Below are positions 54,609-62,646 of a stretch of DNA of 64,000 nucleotides, one piece after another. Where the stretch lies: contig NZ_FOAM01000006.1 in the NCBI RefSeq assembly GCF_900109605.1, positions 124,001-188,000 on the forward strand, given 5' to 3'. Below the pieces are notes generated by a model. That model had not been told where the DNA came from and ran no database searches. It was given only the letters and a program-made list of their open reading frames with translations. Numbering within the stretch: the first letter of the stretch is position 1; each line of letters begins with the position of its first letter. The DNA is from Xaviernesmea oryzae. Lineage in GTDB: Bacteria > Pseudomonadota > Alphaproteobacteria > Rhizobiales > Rhizobiaceae. A program made the translations under genes and the position numbers.

Positions 54609-54821
54609 AGCCCGCGGGCATGATCGACAGCGGCATGTGTAAGGGCTGGCGCCAGCAATCGACGCACCAGATCCGCCATCCCCCAGGCAAATTGCCTCAC
54701 GCCAGCGTGATCCGGCCCATGACTTCTTGTCATGACCCTGCCGAAACAGGTTGTCACCTCGGCCGCGCCGGTGCCAGATGGCGGTGGCCTCCCCTCGTGA
54801 TTCCCAAGCAGACCGCCCGCG

Positions 54822-56015
54822 ATGTCCGACAAGCAAGCTCTGGCCTATCGGTCCGATCATCAAGCGCTCATGATCGCGCTTCTGGTCTTTGTCTCCGGCG
54901 CCACCAATGCGGCGATCGTGCCCTTCATGGGCTTCTATATCATCGAGGTTCTGGGGCATGCGCCTGCCACCGTCGGGCTCTACAGCGTTTCGGCCATGAC
55001 GATCTCGATCCTGTCGAGCCGGCTTTATGGCGAATGGGTGGATGGCGGCGCACGGATCCGGCCGCTCCTTTTCGTTTGCGCCTTCGGCGCCTTTTGCGCG
55101 GCAGCGGCGGCGCTTGCCGGCAGCCTGCCGCTGCTGATCCTCATCACCGCGCCGGGAATGGGCCTGACCAATGCGGCGAGCACGCTGGTCTTCAGCTATG
55201 GCCGGCATTACGGGCGCACCCATGGGCTGGAGCCGGTCGGCTACAATGCCTTTCTGCGCATGACGGTGTCGCTCGCCTGGATGGTGATGCCTGCTGCCGC
55301 CTATCTGGTTGCGGATTTCGCCGGCGCGCGCTTTGTCTTCGTCAATGCCATGCTGATCGTTCTCATCTGGGTGGCGATCGCGGTGGCCGTCATTCCACGC
55401 GGGCAAACCTGTCCGATGGAGCGTCGCGCTGAAGCCGAGCCGGAAGGGCGCAATCTCGGCCTCTGGCTGGCGGCCGCCATCAGCTTCTTCCTCTCCTTCG
55501 CCCATTCGCTCTGCGCCTCCGCGCTGCCCGTCTTCTTCGTACGGGAGGCCGGCCTGCCGGCTTTTGCGCCGGGGCTTTCGCTCAGCGTCAAATGCGCGAT
55601 GGAGGTGTTCTTTATCCTGATGGCGCCTCGGATGGCGCGCTTTATCAGCCCGCGGCTGATCCTCGGCGGCGCGACGATCCTGGCGGTGCTCGCCTTCAAC
55701 GTCATAGCCTCGGTTGAGACCGTGCCGCAGATGCTGATCGGTGCGGCCATGGAAGGCACGTATTACGGCCTGTTTGCCGGCACCTGCCTCACCTTCGTGC
55801 AGAGCTTTTCGCGGGGCCGCCTGGCGCGGGCGACGGCGCTTTATATGAACTCGATCTTCCTGGCGGGAATTTTTTCCGTGCCGGCCATGGGCCTGATCGC
55901 GCAGCTCAATGGCTTCGGCATGGCCATCCGGCTCGCCTCGTTCGGCGCAGGTGCCGCATTCCTGCTGCTGTTCCTCACACGGCGGCAAAAGTCAGACAAC
56001 ATTGACGGCGTTTAA
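54822..56015 (+). CDS. MFS transporter, sugar-efflux (Set)-like
   Basis: A 397-residue protein with about twelve membrane segments in two halves of six. SRLYGEWVDGGARIRPLL occupies the loop 2-3 position, and FSYGRHYGRTHGLEPVGYNAFLRMTVSLAWMVMPAAAYLV is typical of the sugar-efflux (SetA/SetB) branch of MFS. It is likely a proton-coupled exporter in the inner membrane; substrate unknown. The ATG lies at the end of a region with no clear Shine-Dalgarno (GCCCGCGATG). Convergent with the WD40 gene; a weak hairpin at 56059-56083 lies between them. Confidence 0.88.
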   Translation: MSDKQALAYRSDHQALMIALLVFVSGATNAAIVPFMGFYIIEVLGHAPATVGLYSVSAMTISILSSRLYGEWVDGGARIRPLLFVCAFGAFCAAAAALAGSLPLLILITAPGMGLTNAASTLVFSYGRHYGRTHGLEPVGYNAFLRMTVSLAWMVMPAAAYLVADFAGARFVFVNAMLIVLIWVAIAVAVIPRGQTCPMERRAEAEPEGRNLGLWLAAAISFFLSFAHSLCASALPVFFVREAGLPAFAPGLSLSVKCAMEVFFILMAPRMARFISPRLILGGATILAVLAFNVIASVETVPQMLIGAAMEGTYYGLFAGTCLTFVQSFSRGRLARATALYMNSIFLAGIFSVPAMGLIAQLNGFGMAIRLASFGAGAAFLLLFLTRRQKSDNIDGV

Positions 56016-56091
56016 GCCGGTGAGACGGAACGCTGCAATTGGCGGAAAGGCAGGAAGAGCGCGGCAAGCAGAACTCGCCGCGCTTGAGGGG

Positions 56092-57081
56092 TCAGACGGT
56101 GATATCGACCACGCCGCAATCGCCGGTTTCGCTGGCAAAGGCCAGACGCTGGCCGCTCTTGTGCCAAGCCATGGCAGTGAGGGCGCCCTTGCCCTGGCGG
56201 CGCAGCACCACCTCACGTGAGTCGGCAAAGCGGGCCGCCAGGATCATGCCGTCTGAATAGCCGATGGCGACCACATCCTCGCTCGGATGACAGGCCACGG
56301 CCGTGACCATGACATTGCCGCGCGTGCCGAGTTCCAAAGGCGCCTTGCCCATCGGCCCATCCTTGGACTGGAACGGCCAGACGATGGCGGCCGGCGCGCC
56401 GGAAGAGGCCAGCCATTTGCCCTTGGCCGACCAGGAGAGCGATTTGACCTTGGCGGGATAGCCGGTCATGCGCATATGCCGCGCTTCCGCACCGGGCTTG
56501 GAATCAAGCTTCCAGCCATGCAGGGCGTTTTCCTGCATGGATGTGACCAGGAAGCGACCATCAGGCGAGAAGGTCACGGCATTATGCGCGCCTTTCCAGT
56601 CGAGATCCACAGGATCGCCGGGTATGGCAACCCAGTGCAACGACACGCCATTATAGCGCGCGGCGGCCAGACGCAGGCCCTTGGGCGCGAAGGCCAGGCC
56701 CTCGACGGTGCGCTCCTCGGCAAACGCCTTCACCGTGCCATCGGCCAGACGCACGAAGGCGGTCTTGCCGGAGGCATAGGCAACGGCGCCTTGAGGCCCG
56801 GCCGCGACCTGGCCGATCCAGCGGCGCGGCACGACCGCCAGCTCGTCCACCGCGCCCGTGCGGGCGATGCGCAGAACGCGCCCGTCCTCGCCGCCCGTCA
56901 GCAGCGTCTCCGTCAGGGGATCGTAAACGGCGGTAAGCAGGCCGTCCTGCGCCTCGATGGTCTTGTGCCCGTCCTCCAGGCGATGAACGAGGCCAGAGGC
57001 TTCGGCGAAAACGGGCACGTCGCCCAGATAGGCGACGGCAACGACATGGCCCGAAAGATCGAGCGGGGCAATGGTGGGCAT
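56092..57081 (-). CDS. WD40-repeat protein, partner of COG0523 GTPase
   Basis: A 329-residue protein built from about six to seven WD40-like blades (GHVVAVAYLGDVPVFAEASG; LLTGGEDGRVLRI; AVTFSPDGRFLVTSMQENALHGW; SLSWSAKGKWLASSGAPAAIVWPF; AVACHPSEDVVAIGYSDGMILAA; AMAWHKSGQRLAFASETGDCGVVDI). It has no signal peptide and is presumably cytoplasmic. Its ATG shares one base with the stop of the COG0523 gene (TGATG), so the two are translationally coupled. A scaffold or metal-client adaptor is a reasonable guess. Confidence 0.88.
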   Translation of the reverse strand: MPTIAPLDLSGHVVAVAYLGDVPVFAEASGLVHRLEDGHKTIEAQDGLLTAVYDPLTETLLTGGEDGRVLRIARTGAVDELAVVPRRWIGQVAAGPQGAVAYASGKTAFVRLADGTVKAFAEERTVEGLAFAPKGLRLAAARYNGVSLHWVAIPGDPVDLDWKGAHNAVTFSPDGRFLVTSMQENALHGWKLDSKPGAEARHMRMTGYPAKVKSLSWSAKGKWLASSGAPAAIVWPFQSKDGPMGKAPLELGTRGNVMVTAVACHPSEDVVAIGYSDGMILAARFADSREVVLRRQGKGALTAMAWHKSGQRLAFASETGDCGVVDITV

Positions 57082-58226
57082 CAGTTGGCCTGCGCCTCGC
57101 AAGCCTTGAAGCTCTCCTCGAGCTTCTTGCGGTCGAGATCGCGGCCGATAAAGACCAAACGACTTTCCCGTGCCTCGTTCTCCTTCCAGGGCCGCTGATG
57201 GTCACCCTCGATGATCATGTGAACACCCTGGACGACATAGCGCTGCTCATCGCCGGCAAAGGCGATGATGCCCTTCAACCGGAGAATATTCGGCCCCATG
57301 GTCTGGGTGACCTTCTGGATCCAGGGGAAGAAGCGGTCGGGGATCATCTGCCCGCCACGCAGGGAAACGGACTGCACCGTCACGTCATGGATCGGCGAAG
57401 GCGCATCATGGTGATGATGTCCGTGATCGTGGTCGTGATGATGGTGGTCATGATCGTGGTGGTGATCATGATGGTCGTGGTCGTGGTCGTGGGCGTGGTG
57501 ATGGTGATGGTGATCGTGGTCGCAATCGGGGCCGCAGACATGGTCATGCTCATGCGCGGCTTCTTCCAGGAAATGCGGATCGTTCTCCAGCGCCCGTTCC
57601 AGGCTGAAGGCACCCTGGTCGAGCACGCGGGTCAGATCGATGTTGGAGCGCTCGGTGCGATAGATGCGCGCGCTCGGATTGATCACGCGCACGGTCGCCT
57701 CGATGCGGGCAAGCTCTTCCGGGGTCACCAGATCGGTCTTGTTCAAGAGAACGACATCGGCAAAGGCGATCTGGTCTTCCGCCTCGCGGCTGTCCTTGAG
57801 CCTGAGCGGCAGATGCTTGGCATCGACAAGCGCGACGACGGCGTCGAGCTCGGTCTTGGCACGCACATCGTCATCCATGAAGAAGGTCTGGGCGACAGGC
57901 ACGGGATCGGCGAGACCCGTGGTTTCGACGATGATCGCATCGAAACGGCCCGGACGGCGCATCAGCCCCTCGACCACGCGGATCAGGTCGCCGCGCACGG
58001 TGCAGCAGACGCAGCCATTGTTCATCTCGTAGATTTCCTCGTCGGATTCCACGATCAGGTCGTTGTCGATGCCGATCTCGCCGAACTCATTGACGATGAC
58101 AGCATATTTGCGCCCATGGTTCTCGGAGAGAATGCGGTTGAGCAGCGTCGTCTTGCCGGCGCCGAGATAGCCGGTGAGCACGGTGACGGGAATGGGCTTC
58201 GGGGTCTCGGCAGCAGATGCGGTCAT
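57081..58226 (-). CDS. COG0523/CobW-family metal-chaperone GTPase
   Basis: A 381-residue G3E GTPase. Walker A is G19-YLGAGKTT; the metal motif GCVCC has C72, C74 and C75; NKTD is the base-recognition motif; the CobW C-terminal domain starts near VQSVSLRGGQMIPDRFFPWIQ. Between them is a His/Asp linker with about 29 histidines in 50 residues plus two Cys. Such linkers bind zinc, nickel or cobalt, and the family delivers metal to client proteins, often under Zur. I saw no clear Zur box upstream. The start MTASAAETPKPIPVTVLTG is preferred over an upstream in-frame ATG. Confidence 0.94.
   Translation of the reverse strand: MTASAAETPKPIPVTVLTGYLGAGKTTLLNRILSENHGRKYAVIVNEFGEIGIDNDLIVESDEEIYEMNNGCVCCTVRGDLIRVVEGLMRRPGRFDAIIVETTGLADPVPVAQTFFMDDDVRAKTELDAVVALVDAKHLPLRLKDSREAEDQIAFADVVLLNKTDLVTPEELARIEATVRVINPSARIYRTERSNIDLTRVLDQGAFSLERALENDPHFLEEAAHEHDHVCGPDCDHDHHHHHHAHDHDHDHHDHHHDHDHHHHDHDHGHHHHDAPSPIHDVTVQSVSLRGGQMIPDRFFPWIQKVTQTMGPNILRLKGIIAFAGDEQRYVVQGVHMIIEGDHQRPWKENEARESRLVFIGRDLDRKKLEESFKACEAQAN
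57405..57535. repeat. Low-complexity His/Asp codon repeat within the COG0523 gene
   Basis: Tandem-like tgatgg/tcgtgg/tcatgg triplet units encode the histidine-rich linker on the minus strand. Such tracts can vary in length between strains by slippage. Confidence 0.7.
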
Positions 58227-58337
58227 GATAGCCTCGCAAGGACGGTGAAGGGACCGCCGCGTCAAGGGCGGCGGGCGTCGCCTCCATATAAGCGCAAGTT
58301 CCGTCAGTTCAAAGCCGCCTCGAAGGCAGCGGCGCGA

Positions 58338-58730
58338 TCATGCCACGCTGACGGCCGGCGCCAGATCCGTGCGGGCGAAATCCTCGCCGATGAAGAGCAA
58401 CGGGCAGCCGAACTCCTCGGCCAGAGAATAGGCGAAGCAATCGCCATAGTTCAGGCCAGCAGGATGGAAACCCTTGCCCCAACGCCGATAGGCCGCCGAA
58501 GCCCGCCGGGCACGGTCAGGTGTGACCGGAATGATGTCGGAAATACTGATCTGGATCAGATCATCCATTTCTGCGGGTAACCCACGTCTGGCAGCAACGA
58601 TCATGGCTTCCACATACGTCCCCGCTGACAGCAATAGTCTGTCATAACTTACCGGAGCGGCGCGACATACAGCCGCGCGAGGCTCTTTTTGCAGGATCGC
58701 AATCAAGGCCGAAGTGTCGACCGCAATCAT
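58338..58730 (-). CDS. PIN-domain (VapC-like) toxin
   Basis: A 130-residue PIN ribonuclease. The acidic site is D5 (MIAVDTSALIAIL), E41 (YVEAMIVAARRG), D97 (GLNYGDCFAYSLA) and D117 (LLFIGEDFARTDL), the classic VapC pattern. VapC toxins cut tRNA or rRNA. The start overlaps the antitoxin stop by four bases. This is the second toxin-antitoxin pair of the window. Confidence 0.94.
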   Translation of the reverse strand: MIAVDTSALIAILQKEPRAAVCRAAPVSYDRLLLSAGTYVEAMIVAARRGLPAEMDDLIQISISDIIPVTPDRARRASAAYRRWGKGFHPAGLNYGDCFAYSLAEEFGCPLLFIGEDFARTDLAPAVSVA

Positions 58731-58990
58731 GCCGGCAGGCCATCCTCATCATAAAGAAAATCCTGACTATGGGCGGCATCCGGTCCAGGCGGTAAATTCT
58801 TTTGCCGGACGCGCTCTTGAATGTCTTCGATCAGCTTCAGCCGTAAGTCCTTGTCCGGATTAAAACCGGACACGGTCTGAAGCCGCACCCGCGCTTCGCC
58901 ATTCTCCGTCAGCACGATGTCTTCGCCTTCCTCGGCCAGCCGCACGAGTTCGGTCAACTGGCCGGCTGCCTGTTCGATGGAGATGCGCAT
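58727..58990 (-). CDS. Antitoxin, Phd/YefM or VapB-like
   Basis: An 87-residue protein. The N-terminus MRISIEQAAGQLTELVRLAEEGEDIVLTENGEARVRLQTV matches the Phd/YefM DNA-binding fold. The C-terminus is the usual flexible toxin-binding part (LPPGPDAAHSQDFLYDEDGLPA). The ATG at 58990 follows CAGGAGC; an upstream ATG at 59017 is less likely. It is the first gene of the pair and likely the autorepressor. Confidence 0.92.
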   Translation of the reverse strand: MRISIEQAAGQLTELVRLAEEGEDIVLTENGEARVRLQTVSGFNPDKDLRLKLIEDIQERVRQKNLPPGPDAAHSQDFLYDEDGLPA

Positions 58991-59053
58991 CGGCTTGCTC
59001 CTGTCTGTCGCCCTCATTTCAATATGCGGCTTGACTGGCGACGACGCAACGGC

Positions 59054-59860
59054 TCAGGCAAGCGCGTCGGGATCGAAGCCATCCACATCCTGCAGCAGCT
59101 CCATGAGACCTTGGGCCGCATGATTTATCAGCGCCTCGCCGCGTTCGGCGGTGGCCGCCGCCGCATTGCCGGCCGCGCCGTCCGGGTTGAGGTCGGCCAT
59201 GGTCCAGCCGAAGGCATGGGGACCATAGGCGCGCAGATGGGTGAAGCGCGCCGCAAACTCGCTCTGGCGCGAGGGGAAATTCGCCGCCTTGGCCATGTTC
59301 ACCTTGTCGGGATGCAGCGCCAGCATCACGGAGGTCTCGATATCGCCGGCATGGATATCGATTGCCTTGTCCTCCGGCCGCATCCATCCCTCCGGCAGGC
59401 CGAAACGAAGCCAATGGGTGGCCACCGCCAGCATCGAGAAGCGCACCCGTGCCTCCGTCGCGACGATGGTCATCAGCGGCGCATTGCCGCCATGGGCGTT
59501 GAGCATCAGAAATTTGCGAATCCCCTGCCCGGCCAGCGCCTCGGCAATGCCCATCCAGCGCTCCACCGCCTCACTATGAGAGAGCGAGCGTGTTTCCGGG
59601 TCGAAGCCATGCTCGATCGAATAGCCTGTCGTCTCCGTCGGAAGGAAGCCGACCGTCAGGCCAGCATCGGCGATCACAGGCCGCAGCCGCGCGACCATGC
59701 CGTCGGCAATCAGGCTGTCGGTCTCATACGGGAGATGCGGCCCATGCTGCTCATGGGCCCCCAGCGGGAGCACCGCGATCGGCTCCGAATTGGCAGCATC
59801 GCCGACCCAATCGAGCGCACAGGACAGGCCGGCTTTCGTCAAAATTGCCGGAGCAAGCAT
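59054..59860 (-). CDS. Creatininase-family amidohydrolase
   Basis: A 268-residue metal-dependent hydrolase. Metal ligands E37, H39 and D48 are in GAHEQHGPHLPYETD; NAHGGNAPL and the late DIHAGDIETSVMLALHPD match the family. Family members include creatinine amidohydrolase, mycofactocin MftE peptidase and FAPy deformylases; the substrate here is not evident. The ATG at 59860 has AAAAGG about 9 bases upstream. An earlier TTG at 59893 is unlikely. Divergent from the MarR gene. Confidence 0.9.
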   Translation of the reverse strand: MLAPAILTKAGLSCALDWVGDAANSEPIAVLPLGAHEQHGPHLPYETDSLIADGMVARLRPVIADAGLTVGFLPTETTGYSIEHGFDPETRSLSHSEAVERWMGIAEALAGQGIRKFLMLNAHGGNAPLMTIVATEARVRFSMLAVATHWLRFGLPEGWMRPEDKAIDIHAGDIETSVMLALHPDKVNMAKAANFPSRQSEFAARFTHLRAYGPHAFGWTMADLNPDGAAGNAAAATAERGEALINHAAQGLMELLQDVDGFDPDALA

Positions 59861-59975
59861 TTTTTCAAACCTTTTCAGCCATCCTGCAGTCAAACTCTGC
59901 CGATTGTCATATAACAGAAATCTCTGTCATACAGAGGTCGATTGAGCGTGCAACCCGTTTGCGCAAGAGGACAAA

Positions 59976-60503
59976 TTGGGCAAGAAGAGCAAAGCCGAGA
60001 AAACGAAGATCAAGGGCCCGAAGCAGAAGATCGATCTGTCTTCCGCGCCCGAAGCGATCGATGACGAGCCGAGCGGCCAGGTCGTGGCAGCTGCCCTGGT
60101 CCAGGCCGCGCGCTCCATGCGCACGGTCATGTCGCGAAATCTCGTCGAGAGCGGTCTTTACGCCGGTCAGGATGGCGTGATGCTGGCGCTTGCCGAAGAA
60201 GACGGCATGACGGCGGGTGGGCTTGCGGCCCGGCTCGGCGTCAAGGCGCCGACGATGACGCGCACCATCGGCCGTATGGAGGCGCAGGGCTTCCTGCATC
60301 GCCGGGCGGATGACGAGGATGCACGCCTGACCAAGGTCTATCTGACCGAGGAGGGCCGCGCCCGGCTCGACGCCATTGCCGAAGCGGGGCGCCAGACCGG
60401 CGAACAGGCGCTGAGGGGCTTCAGCGACAAGCAGATCAAGCTTTTGATGAAGCTGCTGCGCTCGCTGGACGCCAATCTCCAGAACGGCGCGCTCGAAGAC
60501 TGA
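59976..60503 (+). CDS. MarR-family transcriptional regulator
   Basis: A 175-residue protein. The Lys-rich N-terminal tail (GKKSKAEKTKIKGPKQKID) is unusual. It is followed by the MarR winged helix: DGMTAGGLAARLGVKAPTMTRTIGRMEAQGFLHRRADDEDARLTKVYLTEEGRARL. The start is a TTG at 59976 with AGAGGA upstream, since no ATG gives the same fit. It is divergent from the creatininase-like gene, a possible target. Ligand unknown. Confidence 0.88.
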   Translation: MGKKSKAEKTKIKGPKQKIDLSSAPEAIDDEPSGQVVAAALVQAARSMRTVMSRNLVESGLYAGQDGVMLALAEEDGMTAGGLAARLGVKAPTMTRTIGRMEAQGFLHRRADDEDARLTKVYLTEEGRARLDAIAEAGRQTGEQALRGFSDKQIKLLMKLLRSLDANLQNGALED

Positions 60504-60630
60504 GCCTCACCCGCCTACCCCTGCGCTATCCGCTCGGCCCCTTTGCACGCGGCTCGCGCCAAGATTCGGCCTTGTCTCTCCGCCTTTCCAGCCGTGCTCG
60601 AAGGGCTGCACCCGCTGTTGCATCGGTCAT

Positions 60631-60643
60631 TTAAACAGTTTAA
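60631..60643. promoter_or_regulatory. Palindrome upstream of LacI-family gene (candidate operator)
   Basis: TTAAACAGTTTAA is a perfect 13-base inverted repeat centred on A, 41 bases before the regulator start. LacI-family proteins bind similar palindromes, and autoregulation is common. Confidence 0.4.
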
Positions 60644-60684
60644 GGAAAAATAAAACCGAGGAATGCTGCAACCTGGGAGAGGAC

Positions 60685-61719
60685 GTGGCGCAAAAGATCA
60701 AGCTCTCGACGATCGCGGAGACGCTCGGCGTTTCCACCGCCACCGTTTCGCTCGCGCTGCGCGACAGTCCTCTGGTTGCTGCCCAGACGCGGGACAAGAT
60801 CAAGGAACAGGCCCGGGCGCTCGGCTATATCTACAACCGCCGCGCCGCCAGCCTGCGCACCTCGCGCTCCGGCATCGTCGGCGTCGTCGTGCACGACATC
60901 ATGAACCCGTTCTACGGCGAGATCCTCAAGGCCATCGAAGCCGAACTCGACCGCGACCGTCAGACCTTCATTCTCTCCAACCATTACGATTCGGTCGAAA
61001 AGCAGCGCGTCTTCATCGAAACACTGCTGCAGCTCGGCGGCGATGGCGTGATCATGTCGCCGGCCATCGGCACGCCGCCGGAGGATATCCGGCTGGCGGA
61101 AGACAATGGCATGCCGGCGATTCTGATTGCCCGTTCGGTCGAGGGGCTCGACGTGCCGATCTTCCGGGGCGACGATGCCTATGGCATCGCGCTGGCCACC
61201 AACCACCTGATCGGGCTTGGCCACCGCTGCATCGCCATGGTTGGCGGCACAGACCAGACATCGACCGGCCGGGATCGTTATCAGGGCTACGTCAACGCGC
61301 TGCGCAAGGCCAATATCGAGGTGGATCCGGCATTGCGCATCCCCGGCCCGCGCAGCATGCAGGGCGGCTTCGAAGCGGCTGTGCATCTTTTGTCGCTGCC
61401 GCAGAAGCCAACCGCCGTGGTCTGCTGGAACGATCTCGTCGCCATCGGCATGATGAACGGCATCGCCCGTGCCGGCCTCATACCAGGCCGCGATATTTCC
61501 GTGACCGGCTATGACGATCTGGAGGAAGCCTCTCTGTCGACGCCGGCGCTGACCACGGTGTGGAACGGCCAATCGGATGTCGGCCGCAGCGCCGCGCGTG
61601 CCCTGCTCGACAAGCTGGCGGGCAGCCATGATCCAGACGGCATTCATCTGATCAAGCCGGAGATGCGCATCCGCCAATCGACGGGCCCGTTGCGCGCCTC
61701 CGCCAACGACGCTGCCTGA
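60685..61719 (+). CDS. LacI-family transcriptional regulator
   Basis: A 344-residue regulator. The DNA-binding part is KLSTIAETLGVSTATVSLALRDSPLVAAQTRDKIKEQARALGYIYNRRAASLRTSRS, with hinge helix. The periplasmic-binding-protein-like core follows (VVVHDIMNPFYGEILKAIEAELDRDRQTFILSNHYDS; TGRDRYQGYVNAL; AVVCWNDLVAIGMMNGIARAGLIPGRDISVTGYDD). The GTG start follows GGGAGAGGAC. No sugar-utilisation genes are adjacent in the window, so the target operon is elsewhere. A candidate operator is at 60631. Confidence 0.94.
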   Translation: MAQKIKLSTIAETLGVSTATVSLALRDSPLVAAQTRDKIKEQARALGYIYNRRAASLRTSRSGIVGVVVHDIMNPFYGEILKAIEAELDRDRQTFILSNHYDSVEKQRVFIETLLQLGGDGVIMSPAIGTPPEDIRLAEDNGMPAILIARSVEGLDVPIFRGDDAYGIALATNHLIGLGHRCIAMVGGTDQTSTGRDRYQGYVNALRKANIEVDPALRIPGPRSMQGGFEAAVHLLSLPQKPTAVVCWNDLVAIGMMNGIARAGLIPGRDISVTGYDDLEEASLSTPALTTVWNGQSDVGRSAARALLDKLAGSHDPDGIHLIKPEMRIRQSTGPLRASANDAA

Positions 61720-61872
61720 GCAGCAGCCGCTCCGCCATCATCCAAGGACAGACGCTTTCGTTTTTCGACCGGCCGCCTGTTTCCTGCTGATGAAGCAAAG
61801 GCCGAAATTCCGACCCATTTGACGGGCATCGCAGCAAGCGAGGCGGAAGCCCGCATGGCAATTCCGCCCTCA

Positions 61873-61903
61873 GCATCGAGCCGATCCGGTTTCGGCACGA
61901 TGC
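61873..61903. repeat. Palindromic intergenic repeat, copy 3
   Basis: The arms GCATCG-A-GCCGA and TTTCGGC-A-CGATGC form a hairpin. The outer arms are identical to those of copy 2 at 328-360. Located 53 bases before the DUF1007 start. Confidence 0.65.
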
Positions 61904-61956
61904 TCTCACGCGGGAGCGCAGAGCTTCCTTCGCCCCATCGAGGAAAGAGCCGCTTC

Positions 61957-62646
61957 GTGATCCAGTTTCCCCGCCCGCGCCTCAATGCCTTTCGCCGGAT
62001 CCTTGGCCGACAGGGCGCCTGCCTGACGCTGGCGCTCGGCCTGTTCTCCGCATCTGGCGCCTTTGCCCATCCCCACATCTTCGCCCAGGCGCGGCTGGAG
62101 GTGGTGGCCAATGACAAGGGGCAGATCAGCGAATTGCGCAATGTCTGGCGCTTCGACGATATGTTTTCGGCAAGCGTGCTTCTGGAATTCGACCATAATT
62201 CCGACGCCAAGCTCGATGCCAAGGAACTGGCCGAGGTCGGGCAGACCGTGCTGGAATCGCTGGGCGAATATAATTATTACACGACGATCTTCGACAATGG
62301 CAAAAGCGTGAAGCTTGCCAAGCCGCAGGTGATCCATGCGGATTTCAAGGATGGGCAGCTCCTGCTGATGTTTGCGGCCAAGCCGGCCGAGCCCATTGCG
62401 CTGAAAGGCACCTTCTCGATCGGCGTTTATGACCCGACCATGTATACGGCGATGGATTTTCCGACAGACGATGATCTGGTTGCAGTCGGCGACAAACTGA
62501 AAAGCTGCAAGCACAAGGTCGTCAGGCCCAATCCGGACGACGTGATCGCGCAAAATCAGGCGACGCTGACCTCCGCTTTCTTCAACGATCCCACGGGAAC
62601 CAACATGTCCAAGCTCTTCGCAACGCGGATCGAGTTCACATGCTGA
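61957..62646 (+). CDS. DUF1007-family periplasmic protein (metal-associated)
   Basis: A 229-residue protein. A basic N-terminus and hydrophobic core (CLTLALGLFSASGAFA) form a signal peptide, leading to the family start AHPHIFAQARLEVV with metal-binding His. The mature part has FDHNSDAKLDAKEL, an EF-hand-like loop, and NVWRFDDMFSASVLLEF. DUF1007 proteins are nearly always beside NicO/RcnA exporters and may deliver periplasmic nickel or cobalt. The GTG at 61957 follows GAGGAAAGAG. It overlaps the next gene by seven bases. Confidence 0.9.
   Translation: MIQFPRPRLNAFRRILGRQGACLTLALGLFSASGAFAHPHIFAQARLEVVANDKGQISELRNVWRFDDMFSASVLLEFDHNSDAKLDAKELAEVGQTVLESLGEYNYYTTIFDNGKSVKLAKPQVIHADFKDGQLLLMFAAKPAEPIALKGTFSIGVYDPTMYTAMDFPTDDDLVAVGDKLKSCKHKVVRPNPDDVIAQNQATLTSAFFNDPTGTNMSKLFATRIEFTC

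Noticed and set aside
56059..56083. Hairpin GCGCGGC/GCCGCGC between the MFS and WD40 genes as terminator
   Set aside because: No adequate T-run on either strand; left unassigned.
57405..57535. Imperfect short tandem units considered as a CRISPR-like or satellite array
   Set aside because: They are codons of the His/Asp linker in the COG0523 gene, with no spacer-repeat regularity.
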